Assembly (NCBI GenBank): GCA_015067795.1
Contig: SVLU01000001.1
Coordinates: 1 to 64,000, forward strand
Length of the DNA: 64,000 bases
Direction: 5' to 3'
DNA from: Oscillospiraceae bacterium
Lineage (GTDB): Bacteria; Bacillota; Clostridia; Oscillospirales; Oscillospiraceae
The notes under the pieces were generated by a model. The model did no database searches and was not told where the DNA came from. It was given only the letters and a program-made list of their open reading frames with translations. Both the position numbers and the translations under genes were made by a program. Shown here one piece after another: positions 1 to 7,179 of this stretch (position 1 is its first letter; every line of letters begins with the position of its first letter).

Positions 1-6
1 TCTCAT
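1..6 (-). CDS. First two codons of a leftward gene leaving the window
   Basis: On the minus strand an ATG at 6-4 follows a strong GGAGGT Shine-Dalgarno (about 11-16) with a 4-5 base gap, so a gene very probably starts here and runs off the left edge. Only Met-Arg is visible and nothing can be said about its product. Confidence 0.4.
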
Positions 7-106
7 ATTAACCTCCGTGTTATTGTTTGTTGTGGTGACTACATTTTACACCCTGGTTAATATGAGGTCTATATTATTTTTGTGTTGCACTTAATATTAT
101 AATCTG

Positions 107-270
107 CCCTCCCTTGTGTAAAGGGAGCTGTCAGCCGTAAGGCTGACTGAGGGATTGTCAACGAAAACGTTGCGAAATTGCCAATATCTAATGTAAATAG
201 AACATATTGTACTATACAATCCCTCCGAGCCGCCCAAAGGCGGCCCACCTCCCTTTGCACAAGGGAGGCA
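107..270. repeat. Dispersed structured repeat, family A, copy 1
   Basis: About 164 bp. The left end carries two small hairpins (CTCCCTT/AAAGGGAG and GTCAGCC/GGCTGAC). The right end carries CCGCC/GGCGG and CCTCCCTT/AAGGGAGG. GAGGGATTG (about 149-157) and CAATCCCTC pair across the centre. Related copies are at 4804, 24966 and 29085. It fills most of the roughly 380-base gap before ylmH; no gene is visible in that gap. It looks like a small non-autonomous (MITE-like) element or a structured RNA element. Confidence 0.75.
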
Positions 271-384
271 TTGGTGCGTTGCATACTTCAAGATTCGTTT
301 TAAAGTTTTAAATGTACAAGATACTACGAACAACGAATAAAAACGGCTGTTTTGCGAAATAATCATCGCAAAACAGCCGTTATT

Positions 385-1137
385 TTACTTTTTGGAAAAT
401 ACATGAAGCTTAATGAACTGACGTCCCTTGCGGCTCATACCGCCAAGCTCAGCAAGTTTTGCTCTGCCGTAGCCTCGGAGAGAAAGGAGATTTCCGACTT
501 CAATTTCCCTTGAGGTACTCAGCTCTTCAAGGTGGTTTAGCGAAAGTCTGCCTTCCTTTATAAGCTCTGCCGCCGTGGTTCTGGAGATGTTGAATGCAAC
601 GGCGGTCACCGCATCAGCTCTCAGCGAAGCCACCGTTCCTGTGACCGCATCAAATACAGGCTCGGGAGCCTTTACCTGAGACAGCTCGCAAAGCTCGCAT
701 TTTACCCCGAATTTTCCGACCTTGATGAGGTTATCTGCAATGAAAGAAGCAATGGTCGGTGTACATATTATATATGTGTAGCCGTTAAAAACGAGAATAT
801 CGCCTATGGTTTCACGCTTAATGCCCAGTCCCATAAGAGACCCAAGATAATCACGGTGAGTGGGAGATCCATAGGGACATTTTACAAGAATTGCGGAAAG
901 ATATTCATCATAGGGGAAGAATTCCTCATCCAGATAATCCGGCAGGAAGAAAAGTCTCATTCGCTCAGCACCCTCATAGCCGCCGTAAAAAAGTGCATTT
1001 ACCCCGGTCAGGTGACGGATAACTATTTTCGCCTGTGCTGTCTCCGCAGGGTCAAGGAATGATGTTGCGGTAAGCTGATTTGTGCGGTGAGAACGGCTGT
1101 AAAGATCTTCGATACGTTTTCTGAGTTCAAGCTCCAT
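385..1137 (-). CDS. ylmH: YlmH-family S4-domain RNA-binding protein
   Basis: 250 residues, the usual YlmH length. The N-terminal two thirds match the YlmH body and the C-terminal part (about 175-240) is an S4 RNA-binding domain, seen as the pattern ISRTTAAELIKEGRLSLN followed by a GRAKL-type loop. Family knowledge: YlmH binds stalled 50S-peptidyl-tRNA complexes and acts in ribosome quality control. In many Firmicutes it lies with sepF and divIVA downstream of ftsZ. Here it stands alone on the opposite strand, about 4 kb upstream of the dcw cluster. The start is supported by CAGGAGC about 10 bases upstream and by a promoter at 1168-1196. Confidence 0.9.
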   Translation of the reverse strand: MELELRKRIEDLYSRSHRTNQLTATSFLDPAETAQAKIVIRHLTGVNALFYGGYEGAERMRLFFLPDYLDEEFFPYDEYLSAILVKCPYGSPTHRDYLGSLMGLGIKRETIGDILVFNGYTYIICTPTIASFIADNLIKVGKFGVKCELCELSQVKAPEPVFDAVTGTVASLRADAVTAVAFNISRTTAAELIKEGRLSLNHLEELSTSREIEVGNLLSLRGYGRAKLAELGGMSRKGRQFIKLHVFSKK

Positions 1138-1167
1138 AATGCAAAAGCTCCTGTATTTAATATTATT

Positions 1168-1196
1168 ATTCTATCAGAAAGCTGTTGGTTTGGCAA
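1168..1196 (-). promoter_or_regulatory. Promoter for ylmH
   Basis: Read on the minus strand, TTGCCA (1196-1191), a 17-base spacer and TAGAAT (1173-1168) form a good sigma-A promoter about 30 bases upstream of the ylmH ATG. It is divergent from the promoter of the cohesin gene. Confidence 0.6.
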
Positions 1197-1235
1197 TGAA
1201 CCTGTTGATTATAAAGCTGCACCGGTATGCAAATG

Positions 1236-1264
1236 TTGACATTCGGGCTGTATTGGACTATACT
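1236..1264 (+). promoter_or_regulatory. Promoter for the cohesin lipoprotein genes
   Basis: TTGACA (1236-1241), a 17-base spacer and TATACT (1259-1264), 32 bases before the ATG at 1297. This is close to the sigma-A consensus. Confidence 0.75.
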
Positions 1265-1296
1265 AATACAATATTTTATTATGGAGGTTTTCCGAA

Positions 1297-1839
1297 ATGA
1301 AGAAAATACTTTGCGGTATTCTTGCAGTTGCTATGGCTTTTTCCTGTGCAGCTTGCTCCGGCAGTAATTACTCCGATTATGACACAGCTGTTCTCGAACT
1401 CGAAAGTGTAAGTGCAAAAGCAGGCTCTGAGATCGATGTGGAAGTTTATCTTGGCAATAACCCGGGCACAGCTTGTGTTGACGTTGAACTTGAATATGAC
1501 TCCAGTGTTTTCACCGCTGTTGGTGCAAAGGTTGCAGGCGACCTGAAGGGCAACGGCCTGTTCTCCTCCAATGTTACAGAGGACGAATATGAAATGGTTG
1601 CTGATGGCGGCAATTTACACGCTATGTGGTTTAACGGCTTCAACACCGATGCAACCGGCGAGGTTATGGTACTTACATTTGAGGTTGCAGAAGATGCTCC
1701 TGCAGGTGAATATACTATCTCCTTCGTTCAGGGCGAGGATGACCTTGTTTCCGTTGTTGAAACAGGCTCCGGCGTTGACGATGTTGATTATGTAAATCTT
1801 GACGTAACCTATATTGATGGTGTTATCACAGTTTCCTGA
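1297..1839 (+). CDS. Lipoprotein with a single cohesin domain
   Basis: 180 residues. Residues 1-22 are a lipoprotein signal peptide, with Cys17 and Cys20 as candidate lipidation sites. From about residue 29 to the end it is one cohesin-like beta-sandwich. The marks are the early VSAKAGSEIDVEVYLGNN strand pair, the VDVELEYDSSVFTAVGAKV segment, the VMVLTFEVAEDAPAGEYTI strands and the closing DGVITVS strand. Cohesins normally bind dockerins; no dockerin is visible here. The SD is GGAGG about 11 bases before ATG. A second cohesin lipoprotein follows after 30 bases, so they are probably co-transcribed. The partner is unknown; a surface docking role is inference. Confidence 0.85.
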   Translation: MKKILCGILAVAMAFSCAACSGSNYSDYDTAVLELESVSAKAGSEIDVEVYLGNNPGTACVDVELEYDSSVFTAVGAKVAGDLKGNGLFSSNVTEDEYEMVADGGNLHAMWFNGFNTDATGEVMVLTFEVAEDAPAGEYTISFVQGEDDLVSVVETGSGVDDVDYVNLDVTYIDGVITVS

Positions 1840-1869
1840 TAAAACCATTTCCTAAAAGGAACGGTACTT

Positions 1870-3681
1870 ATGAGAAAGCTTATTGTACTGCTTTTAGCTT
1901 TTGTGCTGGTATTCTCTCTTTGTTGCTGTGATAACAACACTGCCGATGAGGTATCTGCCGAGGAAGAAGCGGTGGTATTGTCCCCTGAGGAACAGCGGAA
2001 GGTGTATCATGATGCCGCGGAAAAGACCGTCAATATTGACAGTGTCGGATATGATGTGTCCATGTGGGAGACAGTCACATATCTGACTTATCAGGACAGC
2101 AATTCGGTAACAGTCCATGCCGGAGAAAACGGCAATGACTGGTATGGTGAGTATACTGAAAACGATGTCAGCTTTGACTGCTTCTATGTTGATGGCTATA
2201 TCCATACCAATGAAAGCGGCAGTGATTACAAAGCTCCAATGACTGAGGCTGAGTTTGCCGATTACACCAAAACTCGTGTCTATCCTGCTGTTGGTGATGA
2301 GTATGCGGCTGTCAATGCTGTTCTCAACGATGACGGAACATATACCGTGAGCCTTAACGGTATGCTCAGCGTACCTGAGGCTTTGGCGAAGCATTTTCAA
2401 AAATTGGGAATGACGGATATCGCCGTAACGAGAGCTGCGGGTTTTGCGGAAATCAACGAGGACTCGTTTATCACACATCAGACTGCGGCGTTTGAGCTTT
2501 CGATGAGCCATAACGGTGAGCCGATTACCGCGGAATATTCTGTGGAGATCACCTATACTGTTGATGGCGACCATACGGTTAAGCTTCCGCCGGACAGGGA
2601 ATATATGGAGCTTGAAAATATCAGTATTCCGTTTCTTGTGGGCGGAGCCTATGATAATGTTATGGGAAGCTCCTATTATGCAAATTATCGCACGTTTTAT
2701 GACTATATAAATGACGATACTGAGTATTCCATGGAGCTTAACTACGGCCTTATGGCTGTTGAAAACTATAATGGCTTTGAGGCATCCGATCAGACAACGA
2801 TCATCTATAACACCGTGAACAGCGGTAAAACCGTTGAAAAAAGCTCCAAATACAGCTCAGGCAAATATAAAAGCAAGACAGGCTCTTCGTCCTCTGATAA
2901 AGAGAAAATGACTGATGAGTATGCCAGAAATATGTATTTCCGAATGCTTCTGGATTACGAGCCGCAGCTTGAGGATTTCAAGTCCATAAGTGTAAATGAA
3001 ACTGAGAATTCCTATGAATTACGCTATGAATACTCTGAGTACGGCACTCTGCTATACTGCCAGAATGTTCTCACCGCCCTTATCGGTGAGCAGGAGGGTA
3101 TAGCCGTCAATTCTGATGACTATACTATAACTGCAAGCGGCGGTACGATCAGAATGGATAAGGACTCTAAGGCTCTTACAAGTCATGAAATATATATCGA
3201 AACTCAGTTCGATGACGGTGACGACAGCTATACCGTTGTTTTTGAGCATATCCTGACCTTCTACTACCGGCCGACACTTGTTGTAGGAAATGCAGAAGCG
3301 GCGGCAGGCGAAGCTGTGGAGGTTAGTGTATACCTTTACGGCAATACCGGTACGGCTTGCCTGGATGTTGAGCCAAGCTGTGATACAAATGTCCTGTCAT
3401 TTGTATCGGCGGAATTGTGCAAAGAGCTGTCCGGTGAAGGCGTTTTTGAAACATCCCCCGAAGATGCTGAGATACTAACTGAAGCTGTGTGGGCTGATTC
3501 ATCCAATTATTACGGAAACGGTCTTGTTATGACCGTTACCTTCCAGGTGGCTGAAGATGCCCCACCGGGTGATTATACTGTAAGCCTTGTGGAACACGAT
3601 GATGATATCGTTAAAGCTGAAGGCGAAGATACCATTATAATCGAAGCCGGCTATGTATCGGGTACGATTAAAGTTTTCTGA
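1870..3681 (+). CDS. Large lipoprotein with C-terminal cohesin domain
   Basis: 603 residues. The signal peptide ends at a cysteine cluster (Cys18-20), so it is probably a lipoprotein. Residues about 467-603 form a cohesin domain with the same strand pattern as the preceding gene (AGEAVEVSVYLYGNTGTACL, then TFQVAEDAPPGDYTVSL). Residues about 45-465 look like two successive beta-rich units, each ending in long amphipathic strands (VEITYTV near 225-235, FEHILTFYY near 458-466). This resembles LolA/LppX-type half-barrels found in clostridial lipoproteins, but that assignment is inference. A Ser/Lys-rich linker lies near residues 315-350. The function is unknown. Its position suggests it works with the single-cohesin protein. 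Confidence 0.8.
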   Translation: MRKLIVLLLAFVLVFSLCCCDNNTADEVSAEEEAVVLSPEEQRKVYHDAAEKTVNIDSVGYDVSMWETVTYLTYQDSNSVTVHAGENGNDWYGEYTENDVSFDCFYVDGYIHTNESGSDYKAPMTEAEFADYTKTRVYPAVGDEYAAVNAVLNDDGTYTVSLNGMLSVPEALAKHFQKLGMTDIAVTRAAGFAEINEDSFITHQTAAFELSMSHNGEPITAEYSVEITYTVDGDHTVKLPPDREYMELENISIPFLVGGAYDNVMGSSYYANYRTFYDYINDDTEYSMELNYGLMAVENYNGFEASDQTTIIYNTVNSGKTVEKSSKYSSGKYKSKTGSSSSDKEKMTDEYARNMYFRMLLDYEPQLEDFKSISVNETENSYELRYEYSEYGTLLYCQNVLTALIGEQEGIAVNSDDYTITASGGTIRMDKDSKALTSHEIYIETQFDDGDDSYTVVFEHILTFYYRPTLVVGNAEAAAGEAVEVSVYLYGNTGTACLDVEPSCDTNVLSFVSAELCKELSGEGVFETSPEDAEILTEAVWADSSNYYGNGLVMTVTFQVAEDAPPGDYTVSLVEHDDDIVKAEGEDTIIIEAGYVSGTIKVF

Positions 3682-3746
3682 TAAAAGCAAATAAGAAAAA
3701 TCTATCAGCCTCACGGCTTGTACTGTGGGGAGAAGGGAAAAACGTT

Positions 3747-4727
3747 ATGAAAATTGCAATTTGTGGTTACGGAAACCTTGGCCGCGGCATTGAAAGTGCT
3801 GTGCGCCAGAATAAGGATATGGAGCTTGCGGGCATTTTCACACGCCGTGCTCCTGAAACGGTCAAAACCTGTACACCTGACCTTCCTGTATGGCATATTG
3901 ATGATATCCTGAACCATAAGGATGATATTGATGTACTCATCATCTGCGGAGGAAGTGCCACAGATCTGCCTAAGATGACACCTGAGCTTGCCAAGAACTT
4001 TAACGTTCTGGACAGCTTTGATACTCACGCAACTATCCCACAGCACTTTGCAAACGTCGATGCTGCCGCTAAGGAAAATGGCAATATCGCTCTTATTTCC
4101 GGCGGCTGGGATCCTGGTATGTTCTCGCTGAACCGTCTTTACGCTTCCGCTATCCTTCCAGACGGCAAGGATTACACCTTTTGGGGCAAGGGTATCAGCC
4201 AGGGTCACTCTGATGCTATCCGCCGCATTGAAGGCGTTGTGGATGCACGTCAGTATACAATTCCAATTCAGGAAGCTCTTGACGCTGTTCGCAGCGGCTC
4301 CAATCCTGAACTGACAACAGGTGAGAAGCACCTTCGTGAGTGTTTCGTTGTTGCGGAAGATGGTGCTGATCTTGTCCGTATTGAAAACGAGATCAAGACA
4401 ATGCCGAACTATTTTGCGGATTATACAACCATCGTTCACTTTATCAGCCTTGAAGAGCTGAAAAGAGATCACGGTGAAATTCCACACGGCGGTTTCGTTA
4501 TCAGAACAGGTAAGACAGGCTTTAAGGGTGAGCATAATCACGTTATCGAATACAGCCTTAAGCTGGACTCTAACCCGGAATTTACTTCCAGCGTTCTGGT
4601 TGCCTATGCCAGAGCGATTTACAAGATGCACAAGCGTGGTGTCACAGGCTGTAAAACAGTTTTCGATGTTGCTCCTGCTGACCTTTCTCCACTTTCGGGT
4701 GAAGAACTGAGAGCGCATATGCTGTAA
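3747..4727 (+). CDS. ddh: meso-Diaminopimelate dehydrogenase
   Basis: 326 residues, the full family length. It makes meso-DAP in one NADPH-dependent step from tetrahydrodipicolinate and ammonia, feeding lysine and peptidoglycan synthesis. Visible marks are the N-terminal Rossmann motif GYGNLG (residues 7-12), the CGGSATDLP loop (about 69-77), and the SGGWDPGMFSLNRLY segment (about 118-132) typical of the substrate site. It has its own SD (GGGGAGAAGGG) and no strong promoter in the 65-base gap after the cohesin gene. It sits just upstream of the dcw cluster, matching the DAP-type MurE encoded there. Confidence 0.95.
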   Translation: MKIAICGYGNLGRGIESAVRQNKDMELAGIFTRRAPETVKTCTPDLPVWHIDDILNHKDDIDVLIICGGSATDLPKMTPELAKNFNVLDSFDTHATIPQHFANVDAAAKENGNIALISGGWDPGMFSLNRLYASAILPDGKDYTFWGKGISQGHSDAIRRIEGVVDARQYTIPIQEALDAVRSGSNPELTTGEKHLRECFVVAEDGADLVRIENEIKTMPNYFADYTTIVHFISLEELKRDHGEIPHGGFVIRTGKTGFKGEHNHVIEYSLKLDSNPEFTSSVLVAYARAIYKMHKRGVTGCKTVFDVAPADLSPLSGEELRAHML

Positions 4728-4733
4728 TAATTT

Positions 4734-4765
4734 TCAAAGGGAGTTGCTTTTGTAACTCCCTTTGA
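4734..4765. terminator. Hairpin after ddh
   Basis: A stem of about 11-12 bp (TCAAAGGGAGTT / AACTCCCTTTGA) lies directly after the ddh stop. It lacks a T-run and instead runs into TTGTCGAAAAAC, a short motif also found after the hairpins at 20846 and 24901. Confidence 0.55.
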
Positions 4766-4803
4766 GCTTGTCGAAAAACTTACTAATTTTAATAATACTA
4801 AAA

Positions 4804-4952
4804 GCTCCCTCTGATGAGGGAGCTGTCAGCGAAGCTGACTGAGGGAGAGAAAATTATAAATTATTGCCATTTTCATACAATAATGAGATTTTTTAAAGTT
4901 CTCTCCCTCCGTCAAAATCTTCGATTTTGCCACCTCCCTCGTCAGAGGGAGG
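4804..4952. repeat. Dispersed structured repeat, family A, copy 2
   Basis: About 149 bp with the family A layout. The four hairpins are GCTCCCTC/GAGGGAGC, GTCAGC/GCTGAC, CAAAATC/GATTTTG and CCTCCCTC/GAGGGAGG. GAGGGAGAG (about 4840) and CTCTCCCTC (about 4902) pair across the centre. It ends in a T-run, so it may also terminate ddh transcription. The rest of the 4728-5091 gap holds an 11-bp hairpin at 4970-4993 (GGACACGAAGC / GCTTCGTGTCC) and no gene. Confidence 0.75.
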
Positions 4953-5091
4953 TTTTTTTGACAGTCTGAGGACACGAAGCTCGCTTCGTGTCCTTTGGCG
5001 CTTTATATCAGCTTTTGGTTAAAATTAACATCAACCCATTAATTTGCTTGAAATTTTTTGCAAAAAAATTTAAAAAATTCACTTTCACCCC

Positions 5092-5120
5092 TTGCATTTT
5101 TGTGAGTACTATTTTATAAT
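5092..5120 (+). promoter_or_regulatory. Promoter of the dcw cluster (Pmra)
   Basis: TTGCAT (5092-5097), a 17-base spacer and a perfect TATAAT (5115-5120). The MraZ-type repeats begin 10 bases after the -10 box. Confidence 0.8.
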
Positions 5121-5130
5121 AAGAACACCT

Positions 5131-5170
5131 AAGTGGTGTAAAGTGGAGCGTTTGTGTAGAAAGGTGGGGG
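5131..5170 (+). promoter_or_regulatory. MraZ-binding repeats
   Basis: Four near-decamer units, with GTGG cores at 5133, 5143 and 5164 and a degenerate GTGT at 5154, give spacing of 10, 11 and 10 bases. Known biology: MraZ binds tandem GTGG-containing repeats upstream of its own gene and represses the operon. The last unit overlaps the mraZ Shine-Dalgarno. Confidence 0.75.
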
Positions 5171-5175
5171 AAGAT

Positions 5176-5601
5176 TTGATAGGCATGACCGGAATATACC
5201 AGCATAGTCTCGATGCCAAGGGCAGAATCTTTGTCCCTGCAAAGCTGCGCGAAGAGCTGGGCGACATTTTTGTCGTAACGATCTCCATGGAAAAATGCCT
5301 TTGTGCTTACTCTGCCGAAAGTTGGGGCAGGGTAATGGACAAGATAAAGGGTATGTCCAGAGCCAATCAAATCAAAATGAGACCGCTTTTTGCTCATGCT
5401 GCAAAGTGCGAACTGGACAGCCAGGGCAGAATTCTTCTTCCACAGGGTCTCAGAGATTTTGCGGGTCTTACAAAGAACGTTGCCGTTGTCGGTAATGGTG
5501 ACTGTGCTGAATTCTGGGATGCTGAAACCTGGGCACAGATCGACAATGTTGAGACAACACCTGAAAACATTGCTGAAGTATTTATGGAGCTTGATTTCTG
5601 A
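5176..5601 (+). CDS. mraZ: Transcriptional regulator MraZ
   Basis: 142 residues from a TTG start. That start is preferred because GGTGGGG lies 6 bases upstream and it gives the standard family length; ATG 5185 is the alternative, and a longer reading would run through the operator. MraZ is a two-repeat AbrB-like DNA-binding protein. Repeat 1 shows DAKGRIFVPAKLRE (near residue 14) and repeat 2 shows DSQGRILLPQGLR (near 80). It controls the dcw operon through the repeats at 5131-5170. Its stop overlaps the rsmH start (TGATG). Confidence 0.92.
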   Translation: MIGMTGIYQHSLDAKGRIFVPAKLREELGDIFVVTISMEKCLCAYSAESWGRVMDKIKGMSRANQIKMRPLFAHAAKCELDSQGRILLPQGLRDFAGLTKNVAVVGNGDCAEFWDAETWAQIDNVETTPENIAEVFMELDF

Positions 5602-6533
5602 TGGAATTTACACACGCACCTGTGCTTCTGAATGAAAGTATAGACGGACTTAATATAAAACCAAACGGAATATATGTGGACGGCACTCTTGGCAGAGCAG
5701 GCCATTCCATCGAGATAGTAAAGCGTCTTGAGGGCGGCAGACTCATCGCCATTGACCGTGACATGACCGCCATCCGCGAGGCAGGGGAGAGACTTAAGGA
5801 CTATGAAGGTAAGTTCACCCTTGTTCACGGCAATTTCAGTCAGCTCAAGGAAATTTTAACTGACCTTGGAATTGAAAAGGTGGACGGTATGCTTTTTGAC
5901 CTGGGTGTTTCCTCACCTCAGCTGGATGATGCTGAAAGAGGCTTTTCCTATATGAATGATGCTCCTCTGGATATGAGAATGGACAGGGGACAGAGCTTTT
6001 CCGCCTGGGATATAGTAAATCAGTGGGACGAAAGTGAGCTTCGCCGCATCATATTTGAATACGGTGAAGAGCGTTACGGTTCAAGAATTGCTTCTGCCAT
6101 CGTAAAGCGGAGAGAGAGCAGTCCTATCAACACCACCTTTGAACTGGTGGACACAATAAGATCAGCGATGCCGGCGGCGGCTCTCAGGGAAAAGCAGCAT
6201 CCGGCTAAAAGAACATTCCAGGCTGTAAGAATTGCCGTAAACGACGAGCTTGATTCAATTTCACGAATGTTGAGTACGGCGGCAGATATGCTGAATGTGG
6301 GCGGAAGGCTTTGTGTAATCAGCTTCCACTCCCTGGAGGACAGACTTGTGAAGAACGCGATCCATTCAAAGGAGAACGGATGCACCTGTCCGCCGGGTTT
6401 TCCGATATGTGTATGCGGATTTAAACAGACATTGAAGTCGGTATACCGCAAGCCTGTCGTTGCAGGCAAAGATGAACTCGAGGCAAATCCCCGGGCACGA
6501 AGTGCAAAGCTCAGAGTTGCAGAACGAATCTAA
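5601..6533 (+). CDS. rsmH: 16S rRNA m4C1402 N4-methyltransferase
   Basis: 310 residues, full length. It methylates N4 of C1402 in 16S rRNA using SAM. Marks are HAPVLLNESIDGL at the N-terminus, the SAM site VDGTLGRAGHS (about 26-36), the FDLGVSSPQLDDAERGFSY block (about 100-118), DMRMDRGQ, and the C-terminal SFHSLEDRLVK. It overlaps mraZ by one base, so the two are translationally coupled. Confidence 0.96.
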   Translation: MEFTHAPVLLNESIDGLNIKPNGIYVDGTLGRAGHSIEIVKRLEGGRLIAIDRDMTAIREAGERLKDYEGKFTLVHGNFSQLKEILTDLGIEKVDGMLFDLGVSSPQLDDAERGFSYMNDAPLDMRMDRGQSFSAWDIVNQWDESELRRIIFEYGEERYGSRIASAIVKRRESSPINTTFELVDTIRSAMPAAALREKQHPAKRTFQAVRIAVNDELDSISRMLSTAADMLNVGGRLCVISFHSLEDRLVKNAIHSKENGCTCPPGFPICVCGFKQTLKSVYRKPVVAGKDELEANPRARSAKLRVAERI

Positions 6534-6547
6534 GAAGGTGCTTTTTA

Positions 6548-7099
6548 ATGGCTTCCCAAAACTTTAAAGTTTATAAGGACAACAGCGAGATCCCGGAATA
6601 TGCAAACAGCAGTATTGTATACGGCAGTGTTGCTTATGACCTGAACGCCCTCCCGAAAAGAAAGCAGGAGGAGCAGGTTTGGGAAAGAGAGCAGGTCAGA
6701 ACCGAAACCTACAAGGCTGCAAGACCTCAGAGACAGGGTGTCTCTCTGTTTGCGGTGTTGGGCATCGGTGCTTTTGTTGTTATGATGCTGATGGTGCTTC
6801 TTGCAAACGTAAGACTCACAGAGGTCATCGACGAAACAGCAAAGCTTGAGTCAAAAATAGTAGCCCTCTCCGACCAGGAAGCCAGACTCAGAATTGAGTA
6901 CGAAAGTGCGTTCAACCTTACAGAAATTGAAGAATACGCAACCAAGAAGCTGGGTATGGTACGCAAAACCTCCGAAAACGTGGTGCTTCTTCAGGCGGCA
7001 AGCGTTGACAGAGCGGTGATACTTGAGACAGACGGCAGCGATGAGGAAAACTTCTTCACGGGGCTAAAGGATTTCTTCAGTTCAATTCTGTCATATTGA
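6548..7099 (+). CDS. ftsL: Cell division protein FtsL
   Basis: 183 residues. There is a long cytoplasmic N-terminus, one membrane segment (about 65-87), then a short coiled coil (about 90-120) and the LTEIEEYATKKLGM motif typical of FtsL/DivIC proteins. It is expected to bind FtsQ (DivIB) and DivIC and to activate FtsW-PBP2 at the septum. The assignment rests on topology plus its place between rsmH and the class B PBP, since FtsL sequences are poorly conserved. AGAAGGTG lies just upstream of the ATG. Confidence 0.85.
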   Translation: MASQNFKVYKDNSEIPEYANSSIVYGSVAYDLNALPKRKQEEQVWEREQVRTETYKAARPQRQGVSLFAVLGIGAFVVMMLMVLLANVRLTEVIDETAKLESKIVALSDQEARLRIEYESAFNLTEIEEYATKKLGMVRKTSENVVLLQAASVDRAVILETDGSDEENFFTGLKDFFSSILSY

Positions 7100-7125
7100 G
7101 CATAATCAATTCATAACTATATAAT
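7096..7125 (+). promoter_or_regulatory. Possible internal promoter before the PBP gene
   Basis: TTGAGC (7096-7101), an 18-base spacer and TATAAT (7120-7125) overlap the ftsL stop in the 80-base gap before the PBP gene. The -10 is perfect, the -35 moderate and the spacing one base long. Confidence 0.4.
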
Positions 7126-7179
7126 GTGATTTAGAATAGAAGACAGCAATTTTCAGCATTTCCAAGCGAGGTTTAAAAA

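Noticed and set aside
3747..4718. 335-codon antisense frame opposite ddh.
   Set aside because: It lacks a ribosome-binding site and family motifs, while ddh is unmistakable on the other strand.
5092..5175. Longer mraZ reading from ATG 5092.
   Set aside because: It would run through the promoter -10 and the MraZ operator and add residues absent from the family.
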